Below, piece after piece: positions 24,201 through 32,672 of a stretch of 60,710 bases of DNA; within the stretch, counting starts at the first letter, position 1, and every line of letters begins with the position of its first letter. The translations under genes were made by a program, and so were the position numbers. Source of the DNA: an uncultured Collinsella sp. (GTDB taxonomy: Bacteria > Actinomycetota > Coriobacteriia > Coriobacteriales > Coriobacteriaceae); assembly GCA_902496115.1 (NCBI GenBank), contig CABUZK010000008.1, forward strand, positions 1 to 60,710, in the 5' to 3' direction. The notes under the pieces were generated by a model. The model worked only from the letters and a program-made list of their open reading frames with translations, was not told the DNA's origin and did no database searches.

Positions 24201-26080
24201 TGCCCGAGCTTATCTCGAGCTTTGGCTTTGCGGTCTTTACCGAGGATTCGCTCGCGCATCTGGTGAAGCCCGAGCGTCCGATTCGCGTCGTCGACCAGTG
24301 GATGTACCACAGCCGCCTGTACGCCGTCGCCCGCTTTGTGACGATGCGCAACGACCTGGACCTGATCCAGCTCAACTCCTTCGGCTGCGGTCTCGATGCC
24401 CTGACTACCGACCAGGTGCAGGAGATCCTGGAGGCCAGCGGCAAGATCTACACCGTGCTCAAGATCGACGAGGTATCCAACCTGGGTGCCGCGCGCATCC
24501 GCATCCGCTCGCTCATGGCGGCGCTCAAGGACCAGGAGGCCGAGCGCTTGGCCGAGGCCACGGCCGCGGGCGAGGCCTACGAGCAGGGCGATGCCGCGCC
24601 GGTGGCGCCCTCCAAGGATGCCCCCGCGTTCGCGAGCCGCAAGTACACGTTCGAGGCGCAGCGCGAGAGTGCTTCGACCGCATGGCCCAAGGTGCCCTTT
24701 ACCGAGCAGATGCGCGAGGAGGGCTACACCATCCTGTGCCCGCAGATGGCGCCGATCCACTTTGACCTGGTCAAAGAGGTGTTCCGCGGTGCTGGCTATA
24801 ACTTGGAACTGCTGCCCTCGACTGACCACGATGCCGTCGAGGCCGGCCTGCGCTACGTGAACAACGATATTTGCTATCCGTCGATCCTGGTGACGGGCCA
24901 GATCATGGAGGCCATCGAGAGCGGTCGGTACGACCTGTCCAAGACGGCCGTGGTCATCAGCCAGACCGGCGGCGGCTGCCGTGCCACCAACTACATCGCG
25001 CTCATCCGCAAGGCCCTGCGCGAGAGCGGCCACCCCGAGATTCCGGTGATCTCGCTTTCGGCCGTGGCGCTCGGCGAGGACAACCCCGGCTTTAAGATTA
25101 CGCCGGCGCTGCTTAAGCAGGCAGTCTATGCGGTGCTCTTTGGCGACGTGATGATGCAGATGCTCTACCGCTGCCGCCCGTACGAGGCAACGCCCGGTGC
25201 CGCCAACGCGCTCTACGAGGAGTACATGGCGCGCGCCCGCAAGCTGGCGCCTAAGTTCAATCGCCACAACTACACCAAGCTGTGCCGCGAGGCCATCCGC
25301 GCGTTCGACACCATGCCGCTTGTGGGCGAGGGCACCAAGCCACGCGTGGGCGTAGTCGGCGAGATCCTGGTCAAGTTCCACCCTACGGCCAACAACCACG
25401 TGGTCGATGTCATCGAGCGTGAGGGCTGCGAGGCCGTAGTACCGGGCCTGCTCGACTTCTTCCTGTACTCCATGAGCAACGCCGAGCTGCAGAAGGACGA
25501 GTTGGGAAGCTCTGCCACTACGCGCGCTGGTATGCAGGCGCTCATTAAGCTGGTGGACTGGATGCGCACGCCGGTGGAAGAGATGCTCGAAAAGTCCCGC
25601 CGCTTTGAGGCGCCCGAGCGCATCGGCACCATGGCCGACAAGGCCCGCACGGTGCTTTCGGTGTGCAACAACATGGGCGAGGGCTGGCTGCTCACGGCCG
25701 AGATGCTCGACCTAATCGACCATGGCGCGCCCAACATCATCTGCACGCAGCCCTTCGCGTGCCTGCCCAATCACGTAGTGGGCAAGGCCGTGATCAAGGA
25801 GCTGCGCCGTCAGCATCCCGAGAGCAACATCGTTGCGGTGGACTACGACCCCGGTGCATCTGAGGTCAACCAGCTCAACCGCATTAAGCTCATGATCAGC
25901 GTGGCCAAGGAAAACATGCGCGCCGGTAAGGGCTTTAAGCTCGAGAAGGTGGCGCCGCTCGCGATGGACGAGGTCACCGGCCAGATGCGTGCCCATGACG
26001 GCTGCGTGAGCTGCGGACCGGCCAGCGAGGACGCCGTTGCATCGGTCGCCAAGCGTCTGGGACGCGGCATTAAGAAGTAG
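21299..26080 (+). CDS. Giant 2-hydroxyacyl-CoA dehydratase activase-type fusion protein (BcrAD/BadFG, DUF2229 and dehydratase-like parts)
   Basis: The 1593-residue product starts with an Ala-rich stretch (1-80). Two ASKHA-type activase domains follow (GIDVGSTT at 89-96 and GIDAGSTT at 403-410), each with two cysteines 39 residues apart (C205/C244 and C525/C564). That is the spacing of the 4Fe-4S ligands in HgdC-type activases. A Cys-rich segment CGRCSNNC (686-693), a DUF2229-like region from about 750, and dehydratase-like C-terminal parts with QTGGGCRATN follow. Relatives use ATP to push electrons to a low-potential acceptor, but the substrate of this fused form is unknown. It has a strong AAGAGGAG site and is co-transcribed with the upstream TetR gene. 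Confidence 0.88.
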   Translation: MSKLVEGIKDRMVAAAREAAPAVVDAAQKAATAAAEKVAEAVADAKNAAGETSVASEPATAAEPVAAVRTPEGAIFNPDNARGNLHLGIDVGSTTVKLAVLNDDNQIVYAKYQRHHTDVRACARDLFEGAATVLPTAQMTCAITGSGGLLLSQWLDLEFVQEVIASKRAVETLIPATDVAIELGGEDAKIIYFDNGIEQRMNGTCAGGTGAFIDQMATLLHTDASGLNELAANATTIYPIASRCGVFAKTDVQPLLNEGARPEDVAASIFQAVVTQTISGLACGRPIRGNVAFLGGPLQYLSELRHRFYLTLNLDEEHRIVPQNAHLFVASGAAMAHESNKLSTFPQLIEAIDALGDTQGAEVERLDPLFATDEDFAEFKTRHDQEVVPKGKLEGYTGRVFIGIDAGSTTMKAALVGEDGQLLHTWYGNNNGDILGTAKVIMADFYNHIPAGCTIGHVTTTGYGEALLIEALKADSGEIETVAHLRGAKAFLPGVEFILDIGGQDMKCLCVKDGVIEHIMLNEACSSGCGSFIESFAVSMNMDVRAFADAAIHAKAPVDLGSRCTVFMNSRVKQAQKEGATVGDIAAGLSYSVIKNALFKVIKLRDPKEIGSQVIVQGGTFMSDATLRAFEQLTGVHAVRPDIAGCMGAYGAALLARDRAGADGTSTILSAEDIAHLTVTQKHVRCGRCSNNCQLTVNDFGGGRRFITGNRCEKGAGHKKQKTEAPNLFKKKNELLFNREVLSPDEAPRGTVGIPRALNMYENYPFWHAFFTRLGFSVQLSDQSSKKTYQAGIESMPSESVCYPAKMSHGHVMNLIDRDVDFIWMPCVRWERKEDPTAGNCYNCPIVMSYPTALALNIDEIREQNIEFLYPFVPYHDKTELKRRLYQVLAVDRVADAEAGRGRVRGPKITRSEVDAAVNAAFEADARFHEDIQTMGEEALKWVEDHGGHGIVLAGRPYHNDPEINHALPELISSFGFAVFTEDSLAHLVKPERPIRVVDQWMYHSRLYAVARFVTMRNDLDLIQLNSFGCGLDALTTDQVQEILEASGKIYTVLKIDEVSNLGAARIRIRSLMAALKDQEAERLAEATAAGEAYEQGDAAPVAPSKDAPAFASRKYTFEAQRESASTAWPKVPFTEQMREEGYTILCPQMAPIHFDLVKEVFRGAGYNLELLPSTDHDAVEAGLRYVNNDICYPSILVTGQIMEAIESGRYDLSKTAVVISQTGGGCRATNYIALIRKALRESGHPEIPVISLSAVALGEDNPGFKITPALLKQAVYAVLFGDVMMQMLYRCRPYEATPGAANALYEEYMARARKLAPKFNRHNYTKLCREAIRAFDTMPLVGEGTKPRVGVVGEILVKFHPTANNHVVDVIEREGCEAVVPGLLDFFLYSMSNAELQKDELGSSATTRAGMQALIKLVDWMRTPVEEMLEKSRRFEAPERIGTMADKARTVLSVCNNMGEGWLLTAEMLDLIDHGAPNIICTQPFACLPNHVVGKAVIKELRRQHPESNIVAVDYDPGASEVNQLNRIKLMISVAKENMRAGKGFKLEKVAPLAMDEVTGQMRAHDGCVSCGPASEDAVASVAKRLGRGIKK

Positions 26081-26111
26081 ACGGTCTGCTATGGGCTGGA
26101 TATGAGACAAG

Positions 26112-26145
26112 CGGGTGGTGGCCGTACCGGCTACCACCCGTTTTT
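26112..26145 (+). terminator. Terminator of the activase gene
   Basis: A 13-bp stem with one mismatch (26112-26124 with 26128-26140) has a 3-nt loop and is followed by TTTTT. It is a clear intrinsic terminator 31 bp after the stop codon. Confidence 0.9.
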
Positions 26146-26184
26146 GCTGGACATATGTTGCGCAAACGCCCCGACTATCACCCT

Positions 26185-26329
26185 TTGCGAACTCAGATTT
26201 CAGAAGTATGCGGCAAAATCTGAATAGGTCGAGCACACCGGATATATCCAAGCCCTGTACCTGCGGTTTTATTGGCGGAAAACCGGGGTGTGCTCAAGGG
26301 TTCCGGAATTTGCCGCATACTTCCGCAAA
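26185..26329. repeat. Long imperfect inverted repeat element
   Basis: Arms of about 40 bp (26203-26241 and 26283-26323) share GAAGTATGCGGCAAAATCTG and its diverged complement, plus CACACCGG/CCGGGGTGTG. The outer TTTGCG/CGCAAA also pair. It occupies most of the 414-bp gene-free gap after the activase gene. No reading frame of note is present. It looks like a small non-autonomous repeat element, not a terminator. Confidence 0.75.
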
Positions 26330-26494
26330 CGACGTCTCGGTGGCAAAAAATCGCCCTCGGAACCCTGAGATAATGAACAGATGTAGCCGTTCGCGGCAAA
26401 ATACCGTCCGTTTATAGAACCCACCCCCATCGCGCGTCATCCTTACGGTTGAATAAATACACATCTATGGAATTACGTTAGAGAGGACCGTTCC

Positions 26495-27454
26495 ATGAGC
26501 TACAAGACCGTTTGTGTTGCCGGCGGCGGCGTGTTGGGAAGCCAGATTGCCTTTCAGGCTGCCTACTGCGGCTTTGATGTGACGATCTGGCTGCGCAGCG
26601 AGGGCAGCATCGGCCGCACCCAGCCCAAGATCGATCATGTGCGCGAGGAGTACATCGCGGCAATCGAGGGCATGGCGGATGGCACAGGCGAGTGGTGCGC
26701 CGGTATCGCCGATAGTGGCCAGCCCTTCGACAAGGAGGCGGCACTCGCTGCCGTCGAGCGTGCCTACTCCACGCTCAAGCTGGAGCTCGATCTTGCCAAG
26801 GCCGTAGCCGACGCCGACCTGGTCATCGAGTCTATGGCCGAGGACACCCAGGCAAAGATCGACTTCTACAAAAAGCTCGCCCCGGTTCTCCCGCAAAAGA
26901 CCGTCGTCGTGACGAACTCCTCTACGCTGCTGCCGAGCACCTTTGCCAAGTACACTGGTCGCCCCGAGAAGTACCTGTCGCTGCACTTTGCCAACTCCAT
27001 CTGGAAGAACAACATGACCGAGGTCATGGCGCAGGACCAAACCGACAAGTGCTACTTCGACGAGCTCGTCGACTTCGCCAACGACATTCGCATGCTTGCC
27101 CTGCCCGTCAACAAGGAAAAGAACGGCTACCTGCTCAATTCCATGCTGGTGCCATGGCTGCTTTCGGGCCTCGACTTGTATGTCTCGGGCGTGAGCGATC
27201 CCAAGAGCATCGACCTCGCATGGACGCGTGGCACCGGCGCCCCCAAGGGTCCGTTCCGCGTATTCGACACGGTTGGTATCCAGACGGCTTACAACATCGT
27301 TATGCAGTACCAGAAGGTGCCGGGCCTGGTGAGCCCGTTGCTCAAAAAGATGATGATGCCCTACAACTTTAAGGCCATGGCATCCGTCCTCAAGCAGATG
27401 CTCGACGAAGGCAAGCTGGGCGAAAGCTCGGGCGAGGGCTTCTTCAAGTACTAA
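26495..27454 (+). CDS. 3-hydroxyacyl-CoA dehydrogenase family protein
   Basis: The 319-residue product has the NAD-binding motif GGGVLGSQIA (10-19), the ADLVIES(M)AED segment and a C-terminal helical domain ending near FFKY, as in 3-hydroxybutyryl-CoA dehydrogenases. H164 in LHFANSI matches the family's catalytic His position. It would oxidise 3-hydroxyacyl-CoA or reduce 3-oxoacyl-CoA in the cytoplasm. It is preceded by its own AGAGAGGACC site and a gap of 414 bp, so it appears to be transcribed separately from the activase gene. A link to CoA-ester metabolism with that gene is plausible but unproven. Confidence 0.9.
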   Translation: MSYKTVCVAGGGVLGSQIAFQAAYCGFDVTIWLRSEGSIGRTQPKIDHVREEYIAAIEGMADGTGEWCAGIADSGQPFDKEAALAAVERAYSTLKLELDLAKAVADADLVIESMAEDTQAKIDFYKKLAPVLPQKTVVVTNSSTLLPSTFAKYTGRPEKYLSLHFANSIWKNNMTEVMAQDQTDKCYFDELVDFANDIRMLALPVNKEKNGYLLNSMLVPWLLSGLDLYVSGVSDPKSIDLAWTRGTGAPKGPFRVFDTVGIQTAYNIVMQYQKVPGLVSPLLKKMMMPYNFKAMASVLKQMLDEGKLGESSGEGFFKY

Positions 27455-27602
27455 AAAATGATCCCTCGGGGACGGAGGAAAACGGATTGCCCGCGCCCCC
27501 AAAGCCGTGTTTCCACGCTGCTGCAAGCTTAAACTACTGCTAAGGGGTGTTTGTTAAGCTCTGAGCCATATTTGGGATAGAGACGGGCAAACGCCATGGT
27601 AT

Positions 27603-29354
27603 ATGAGGGAAATGACGGTGGCATTCAAAGACGGTAACGATATGGAATTGAGTGACAAGGACAACAGGCTGCTCTCGCGCCGAGTAGCTCTTGCGGGTGC
27701 GGCGGGCGCGCTGGCGCTTGCCGGGACAGGGCTCATGGGATGCTCAGTTGGCGGGGCCGGCACGGGCGCTGCATCTAGTCCGAGCAACGAGCTCACCGAC
27801 GAGCAAAAGAAGCTCCACAAGCAGATCGTCGCGACCTACGACGTCGAGAAGCAGGCGGCCATCAAGGAGCGGCTCGATGCCGAGTACGCCGCCGGCGGCT
27901 ACAGCGAGGCCGCTCCGTTTGTCGCGCAGGACCCCTTTGGCACCGATACCCTGAGCTGCTACGTTCGCTTTGCGACAACGGATTCCGTAACCGTCTCCTA
28001 CAAGGTCGCCGGTCGCAAAAAGACCGGTGACGCGCCCAAAGTCGCTACCTTTTCCCGCACGCCCCGCGGTGGCGATACACCTGCCATGGAACATGAGTTC
28101 AAGGTCATCGGCCTCATTCCCAACCACAAAAACAGGGTGACCCTCACCTGTACGGCACAAGACGGTACCAGTCGCACCTCGACCTTTACCGTCAAGACGC
28201 CGGCTCTCAAGGGCGAGGAAGAAGAGCGGCTCGCCGTCACGGCGGGGGAGTCCAACACGCCGCTCGCCGATGGCCTCTTTGCCATCCTGGGCAACGACTC
28301 ATCCAAGCTCGACTTTATGTACCTCTACGACAACGCGGGACAGATCCGTGGCGAGGTGCCAATCATCGGCTATCGCAGCCATCGCCTGCTGTTTCCGGGC
28401 GACGGCAGCATGATCATGAGCGTCTCGACGACCAAGATGGCCCAGATCAACGCCATCGGCCAGGTGGTAAACGTCTGGAGCACGGGCGACTACGAGCTGC
28501 ACCACGACTACGCCTTCGATGACGACGGCAATCTGCTGGTGCTGGCGAGCCATGCCGGCTCCGAGGCCGACTTGGACGTCGACCGCGCGGCTGCCAAAAA
28601 AGACAAAGACGATCGCGTTAACGTCGAGGACCTCATCATCAAGATCGACGTGACCACTGGTGATGTTTCCCTTGTTGTGGACCTGGGCGACATGTTCCCC
28701 AATCTCAAGGCGAGTGCCAAGGTGGCCTCGGACGGTGACCTGGATTGGATTCACATCAACACGATCCAGTGGCTCGGCGGCGGCACCGTTCTGCTCAGCT
28801 CGCGCGAGACCTCGACGGTCATCAAGCTCACGGATATTAACGGCACGCCTACGGTCGATTGGCTTATGGGCTCGCCAGAGTTTTGGGCGGGCTCGGGCTT
28901 TGAGGACAAGCTGCTGCAGGCCCAAGGCGATTTTTCGCTCAATGCGGGCCAGCACAGTGTGACCTATCTGCCAAACGACGAGACGGCAACGACCGGTCGC
29001 TACCAGGTGCTGCTGTACGACAACAACTTTGGTGCGGCCGAAAGCTATCCCAAGTTCGACTGGGGCCAGCTGGGCGCCGGGGTGGTGACCGACTACAGCC
29101 GCGGCACGCATTCGTTTGGACGCATCTTTACGGTGGATGAGGTGGCGTGCACCTACGAGCTCGAAGACCAGATCGCGGTGCCGTTCTCGGGCTACGTCAG
29201 CAGTGCGCAGCGCGTCGGCAATTCGAACAGCATGCTCGTGGCATCGGGCATGGCCAAGACCTTTATCGAGTACGACCGCTACGGACTGCCCATCGCCACC
29301 TACGAGATGGAAGCCGAAAAGTACATCTACCGCGTGTACAAGTGCGAGCTGTAG
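27603..29354 (+). CDS. Aryl-sulfate sulfotransferase lipoprotein
   Basis: The 583-residue product begins with a signal region containing twin arginines (SRR) and a lipobox ending LMGC (C47), then a low-complexity linker, so it is probably anchored outside the membrane. The body matches arylsulfate sulfotransferases. H300/H301 (LHHDYAF), H384 (DWIHIN), R401 (SSRE) and H451 (GQHSVTYL) fit the family's active-site His/Arg set, including the sulfo-accepting His. Such enzymes move sulfate between phenolic compounds without PAPS. The exact start is uncertain. ATGs at 27603, 27612 and 27642 are all in frame and none has an ideal ribosome-binding site. Confidence 0.88.
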   Translation: MREMTVAFKDGNDMELSDKDNRLLSRRVALAGAAGALALAGTGLMGCSVGGAGTGAASSPSNELTDEQKKLHKQIVATYDVEKQAAIKERLDAEYAAGGYSEAAPFVAQDPFGTDTLSCYVRFATTDSVTVSYKVAGRKKTGDAPKVATFSRTPRGGDTPAMEHEFKVIGLIPNHKNRVTLTCTAQDGTSRTSTFTVKTPALKGEEEERLAVTAGESNTPLADGLFAILGNDSSKLDFMYLYDNAGQIRGEVPIIGYRSHRLLFPGDGSMIMSVSTTKMAQINAIGQVVNVWSTGDYELHHDYAFDDDGNLLVLASHAGSEADLDVDRAAAKKDKDDRVNVEDLIIKIDVTTGDVSLVVDLGDMFPNLKASAKVASDGDLDWIHINTIQWLGGGTVLLSSRETSTVIKLTDINGTPTVDWLMGSPEFWAGSGFEDKLLQAQGDFSLNAGQHSVTYLPNDETATTGRYQVLLYDNNFGAAESYPKFDWGQLGAGVVTDYSRGTHSFGRIFTVDEVACTYELEDQIAVPFSGYVSSAQRVGNSNSMLVASGMAKTFIEYDRYGLPIATYEMEAEKYIYRVYKCEL

Positions 29355-29421
29355 CGCTGCGCTCGGCTGTGCTTGTGCCCCGCGGCTGTGCTCTCGTGCC
29401 GGGCCCACCTCGCGTCCCGCA

Positions 29422-30561
29422 TCACTTTACGTCAAATTCCACGCGATCGAGTTCGGGCACGTTGAGGTCGATGAGCTTGCGGGCGACGTGACGGTCGTGT
29501 GCCCCGAGCGCCTCGCTTGTCGTCACGTGGGCGACTATCTCGCGCTCGACAATACCCTCTTCCTCGCCTTCGGTGGCCGAGGTCTCGACGGCGACGGTGT
29601 AGTCCTTAAAGCCCGGCAGCACCGCGGCAAGCTCGCGCGTGGTTTCGGTGACGCCGTAGCCGTCCTGCACACCGGCCTGCGCCGAGCCAATGGACCCCGC
29701 CGTCATAACGATGCAGGGGATGGCAAAGATCACCGTACCCACGATGATGCGGAGGCGCACCTTGCGCGATAGCTCATCGACCTCGGCATTTTCTTCGGCG
29801 GTTACAATGCCGTCGCCGTTCAGGTCGCGCTTGAGCGGCACGCGCAAAAGAAGCAGCACGGCTTCGGCGGCCAGTGCGATAAAGACCACGTTGATGCCAA
29901 ACTCATAAAGCGCCGAGAGAAACAGTGACCCGCTTGCGATGGCGATGCCATAGCCCGCCGCGCACAGGGGCGGCATGAGTGCGGTCGCCACGGCCACGCC
30001 GGCGATGAGCGTGGCGGGTTCCTGGTCGCGCGAGTTGCCCAGGCCACCCGCAAAGCCGCCCGCGAGCGCGACGGCAAGGTCCCACACAGTTGGTGTCGAG
30101 TTGTCGATGATGGCGGCCGTGGTGGTGCCTAGGGGCGAGAGCTTAAAGTACAACGTGGACGTGACTAGGCAAAAGGCCATCTGTAGAGCCAAGCCCGCGA
30201 CGGCCTCAAGGGTAATCTCGCGGTCGAGCGTGGCGATGCCGTATGCCATGGCAAGGACCGAGCCCATGAGCGGGCAGATGAGCATGGCGCCTACAATGGC
30301 GATATCCGAGTCGATATCGAGGCCGATGCTCGCGATCAACATGGCAATGATCAGGATGCATAAGTGAGAGCCGGTCAGCCGCGCCCCGTTTACAAAGCGC
30401 TTGCGAATCACGTGATAGGGCGCGCGTCCCTCGCGAATGTTGAATGCCTGCTTTATAAAGCGGCTTGCGTTCTCCATGGCCTCGCTGTGGGCGGGGCGGA
30501 TGCCATGGCGCCGATGATGGCGCTCACGCAGTCGCTTGAGCTGTTGTTTGTCGAGTTCCAT
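29422..30561 (-). CDS. DUF389 family membrane protein with an EF-hand-like loop
   Basis: The 379-residue product has a basic N-terminus, several membrane segments with the DUF389 patterns (IVGAMLICPLMGSVLA, GVAVATALMPPLCAAGYG), then DLNGDGIVTAEENAEV, which reads like a complete EF-hand calcium loop. One further membrane segment and a soluble tail follow. The function of DUF389 proteins is unknown. The gene is convergent with the sulfotransferase gene and has GAGGTAAGC before its ATG. Confidence 0.85.
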   Translation of the reverse strand: MELDKQQLKRLRERHHRRHGIRPAHSEAMENASRFIKQAFNIREGRAPYHVIRKRFVNGARLTGSHLCILIIAMLIASIGLDIDSDIAIVGAMLICPLMGSVLAMAYGIATLDREITLEAVAGLALQMAFCLVTSTLYFKLSPLGTTTAAIIDNSTPTVWDLAVALAGGFAGGLGNSRDQEPATLIAGVAVATALMPPLCAAGYGIAIASGSLFLSALYEFGINVVFIALAAEAVLLLLRVPLKRDLNGDGIVTAEENAEVDELSRKVRLRIIVGTVIFAIPCIVMTAGSIGSAQAGVQDGYGVTETTRELAAVLPGFKDYTVAVETSATEGEEEGIVEREIVAHVTTSEALGAHDRHVARKLIDLNVPELDRVEFDVK

Positions 30562-30718
30562 GCTTACCTCGTCTGGCTTCCGAGTCGCTCCTCATGTCTA
30601 TCGTCTTTACTCTACACCGCGCTGAGTGAGGTGTCAGACGAGGCTTGGTGACCTGGAAGGCAGGTCAGTCGGCATGACTAAAAATGGCGTGAGGATCTAA
30701 AGGGTCAAATAGACAAAA

Positions 30719-30751
30719 AGCGCGGGGCCGGATTGATTCCGACCCCGCGCT
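30719..30751 (-). terminator. Terminator of the OPT transporter gene
   Basis: A stem of about 14 bp with one mismatch (AGCGCGGGG with CCCCGCGCT at its core) is followed on the minus strand by TTTTTGTC. It lies 26 bp downstream of the OPT stop codon. Confidence 0.9.
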
Positions 30752-30776
30752 CTGCGTTGGTGCGTTGTTGTTCGGC

Positions 30777-32480
30777 TTAGCCCAGCAGGCTCAAACCGAC
30801 GGAGACAAACGCCAGGATAACACCGACGATGGACTCGCCGCCCAGCAGACCGCTGGCAACGACCAGGCCCTGCTCCTGGAAGGCGGCATCCTTGGCAGCC
30901 TTCTCCTCGTCCGAAAGACCAGCGTTGGCATCGCGGTGGGCTGCCCACTTGTCGTAGGCGAGCTTGACGCAGGAGCCCAGGAAGGCCGTGAGCGACATGT
31001 AGAACGGCAGGTACACCCCCAGGCCGATCATCATGGCCGGAATGCCGATCCAGTACATGACGATGCCGGCGATAAAGCCGCCTGCGAACCACGGTACGCT
31101 CGGGATGCCCGAGACCATGGTGGCGACCACGCTTGCCTGCGCGGCCACAAAGCTCTTGTCGGGGCCGAAGGCGTCCGGACCATAGGCGGTGACGAGCGCG
31201 ACCATGACAGCGGCAGCGACCAGGGCGCCCACGATGCCGCCGATGGCCTGGCCGATCCACTGCGCACGCGGGTTGGTGCCCAGCACGGCGCCGGCCTTAA
31301 AGTCGTTCATGACGTCGCCCGCAAGGCCGCACGCCACGGCTACGATGCCGGCGATAAAGAACAGTTTGACCTGTGCGAGCTGCGCGAAGGCTGCCACGAT
31401 GAGCATGACGATGAGGCCGAAGATCTCCATGGGGTCGATACCCGTCTGGCCGCAGCTCTGCGCGCTCATGATGGTGGTGACAAAGGTGAACAGCGTGACG
31501 ATGACGGCCGGAACGGGGCCAAGGTCGAGCACGATGGCGATGATCACGGCGATGGCGGCAGCGCCCAGGCCGATGATACCGGCGTCGAGCTTAAGGGAGC
31601 CCGAGATGAGCGACTGCTCGTCGGTGTCGGTGGAGCTGTCGGCGGCGAGGCCGCGGACGATACCGGCGACCTGCGGCAGGATGTCCTTGAGAACGACGGC
31701 GACGCCAAAGCCCATCATGAGGCCCATACCCAGGGACTTAACAATGCCCTGTGCGGTCATAACGTCAAACAGACCGGCAGCGGTGCCGCCGACAATGATG
31801 CCAAAGTTGCCCAGCAGCGCGCCGGCAAACCAGAACGCGACGGGGGCGAAGCCCACCAAAAAGCCGATGGACAGCAACATGGGCGAGTTATAGATGGCAA
31901 AGGTCACGCCGGGGATATTGAGCGTACACAGCATGCTGGGCACAATGCCCAGAGCGTCGCGCAGCACGCTGTAGATGCCGGCGATGGCCATGGAGCCAAA
32001 GAGCTGCTTGCCGGTCTTGCCGCCGGCCTCGGTCGCGCGCAGGGTCTGAGCTGCGGCGTTGCCAGTGGGGAACTCAAGCGCGGCGTCCACGATAAAGTGA
32101 CGGTGGATGAGTGCCGTGGCCAGCAGGCCTAGGATAGTGCCGGCGAGTGCCACGATAAACATGTCGAGCCAACTGATCTGGTCGGCATAGCCCAGCATCC
32201 AGGCGCCCGGGATGGTAAACGCCAGACCGCCAGCGACCATGGCGCCTGCGGACATGATGGTGTGGGTGACGTTGGCCTCGTTGAGGCTGGCGTTGCCCAT
32301 GAGCTTCAGGAAGAACAGCGAAATGACGGCAGCGAAAATGATCGGCCAGGGGAGGGCGCCCATCTTGAGGGCGGTGTAGGCCGAGCTTGCCGTGATGATC
32401 ACGCAGCCAAGGACGCCGATGACGACGCCGCGCAGCGTGAGTTGCCCGCGCATCGAAGCGCGGTTCGAGGGATTGCTCAT
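30777..32480 (-). CDS. OPT family (oligopeptide or metal-chelate) transporter
   Basis: The 567-residue product is a polytopic membrane protein with about 14 hydrophobic segments. OPT-family patterns include the N-terminal GQLTLRGVVIG, SAYTALKMG, LNEANVTHTIMSAGAMVAGG and FPTGNAAAQTL. The family moves oligopeptides or metal-siderophore complexes, driven by protons. The cargo cannot be told here. The ATG is preceded by AAAGGAGTTT. It is transcribed divergently from the pantothenate kinase gene. Confidence 0.92.
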   Translation of the reverse strand: MSNPSNRASMRGQLTLRGVVIGVLGCVIITASSAYTALKMGALPWPIIFAAVISLFFLKLMGNASLNEANVTHTIMSAGAMVAGGLAFTIPGAWMLGYADQISWLDMFIVALAGTILGLLATALIHRHFIVDAALEFPTGNAAAQTLRATEAGGKTGKQLFGSMAIAGIYSVLRDALGIVPSMLCTLNIPGVTFAIYNSPMLLSIGFLVGFAPVAFWFAGALLGNFGIIVGGTAAGLFDVMTAQGIVKSLGMGLMMGFGVAVVLKDILPQVAGIVRGLAADSSTDTDEQSLISGSLKLDAGIIGLGAAAIAVIIAIVLDLGPVPAVIVTLFTFVTTIMSAQSCGQTGIDPMEIFGLIVMLIVAAFAQLAQVKLFFIAGIVAVACGLAGDVMNDFKAGAVLGTNPRAQWIGQAIGGIVGALVAAAVMVALVTAYGPDAFGPDKSFVAAQASVVATMVSGIPSVPWFAGGFIAGIVMYWIGIPAMMIGLGVYLPFYMSLTAFLGSCVKLAYDKWAAHRDANAGLSDEEKAAKDAAFQEQGLVVASGLLGGESIVGVILAFVSVGLSLLG

Positions 32481-32672
32481 ATAAAACTCCTTTGCGTATA
32501 TCCGCTTCCCCCGGGAGCGCCGTTACGGATACGGCGCGGGAAGTCGGGTTACCAAGGGCCGCCGCGTGAGCTCGCGCGCGACCGCGCACCAGTATAGCCG
32601 CAAGCTAGTCATTTTGGGATGACTGGTTTAGGTAGGCGATATACTGCTGGGCAGACGAAAGGAGCGCCGACG

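Noticed and set aside
21284..25399. A 1371-codon open frame on the minus strand opposite the activase gene
   Set aside because: It mirrors the plus-strand gene, has no domain pattern, and its composition (His, Gly, Val, Asp rich) is that expected from the reverse complement of GC-rich coding DNA.
27455..27602. Terminator or small RNA between the acyl-CoA dehydrogenase and sulfotransferase genes
   Set aside because: No stable stem followed by a T-run could be seen.
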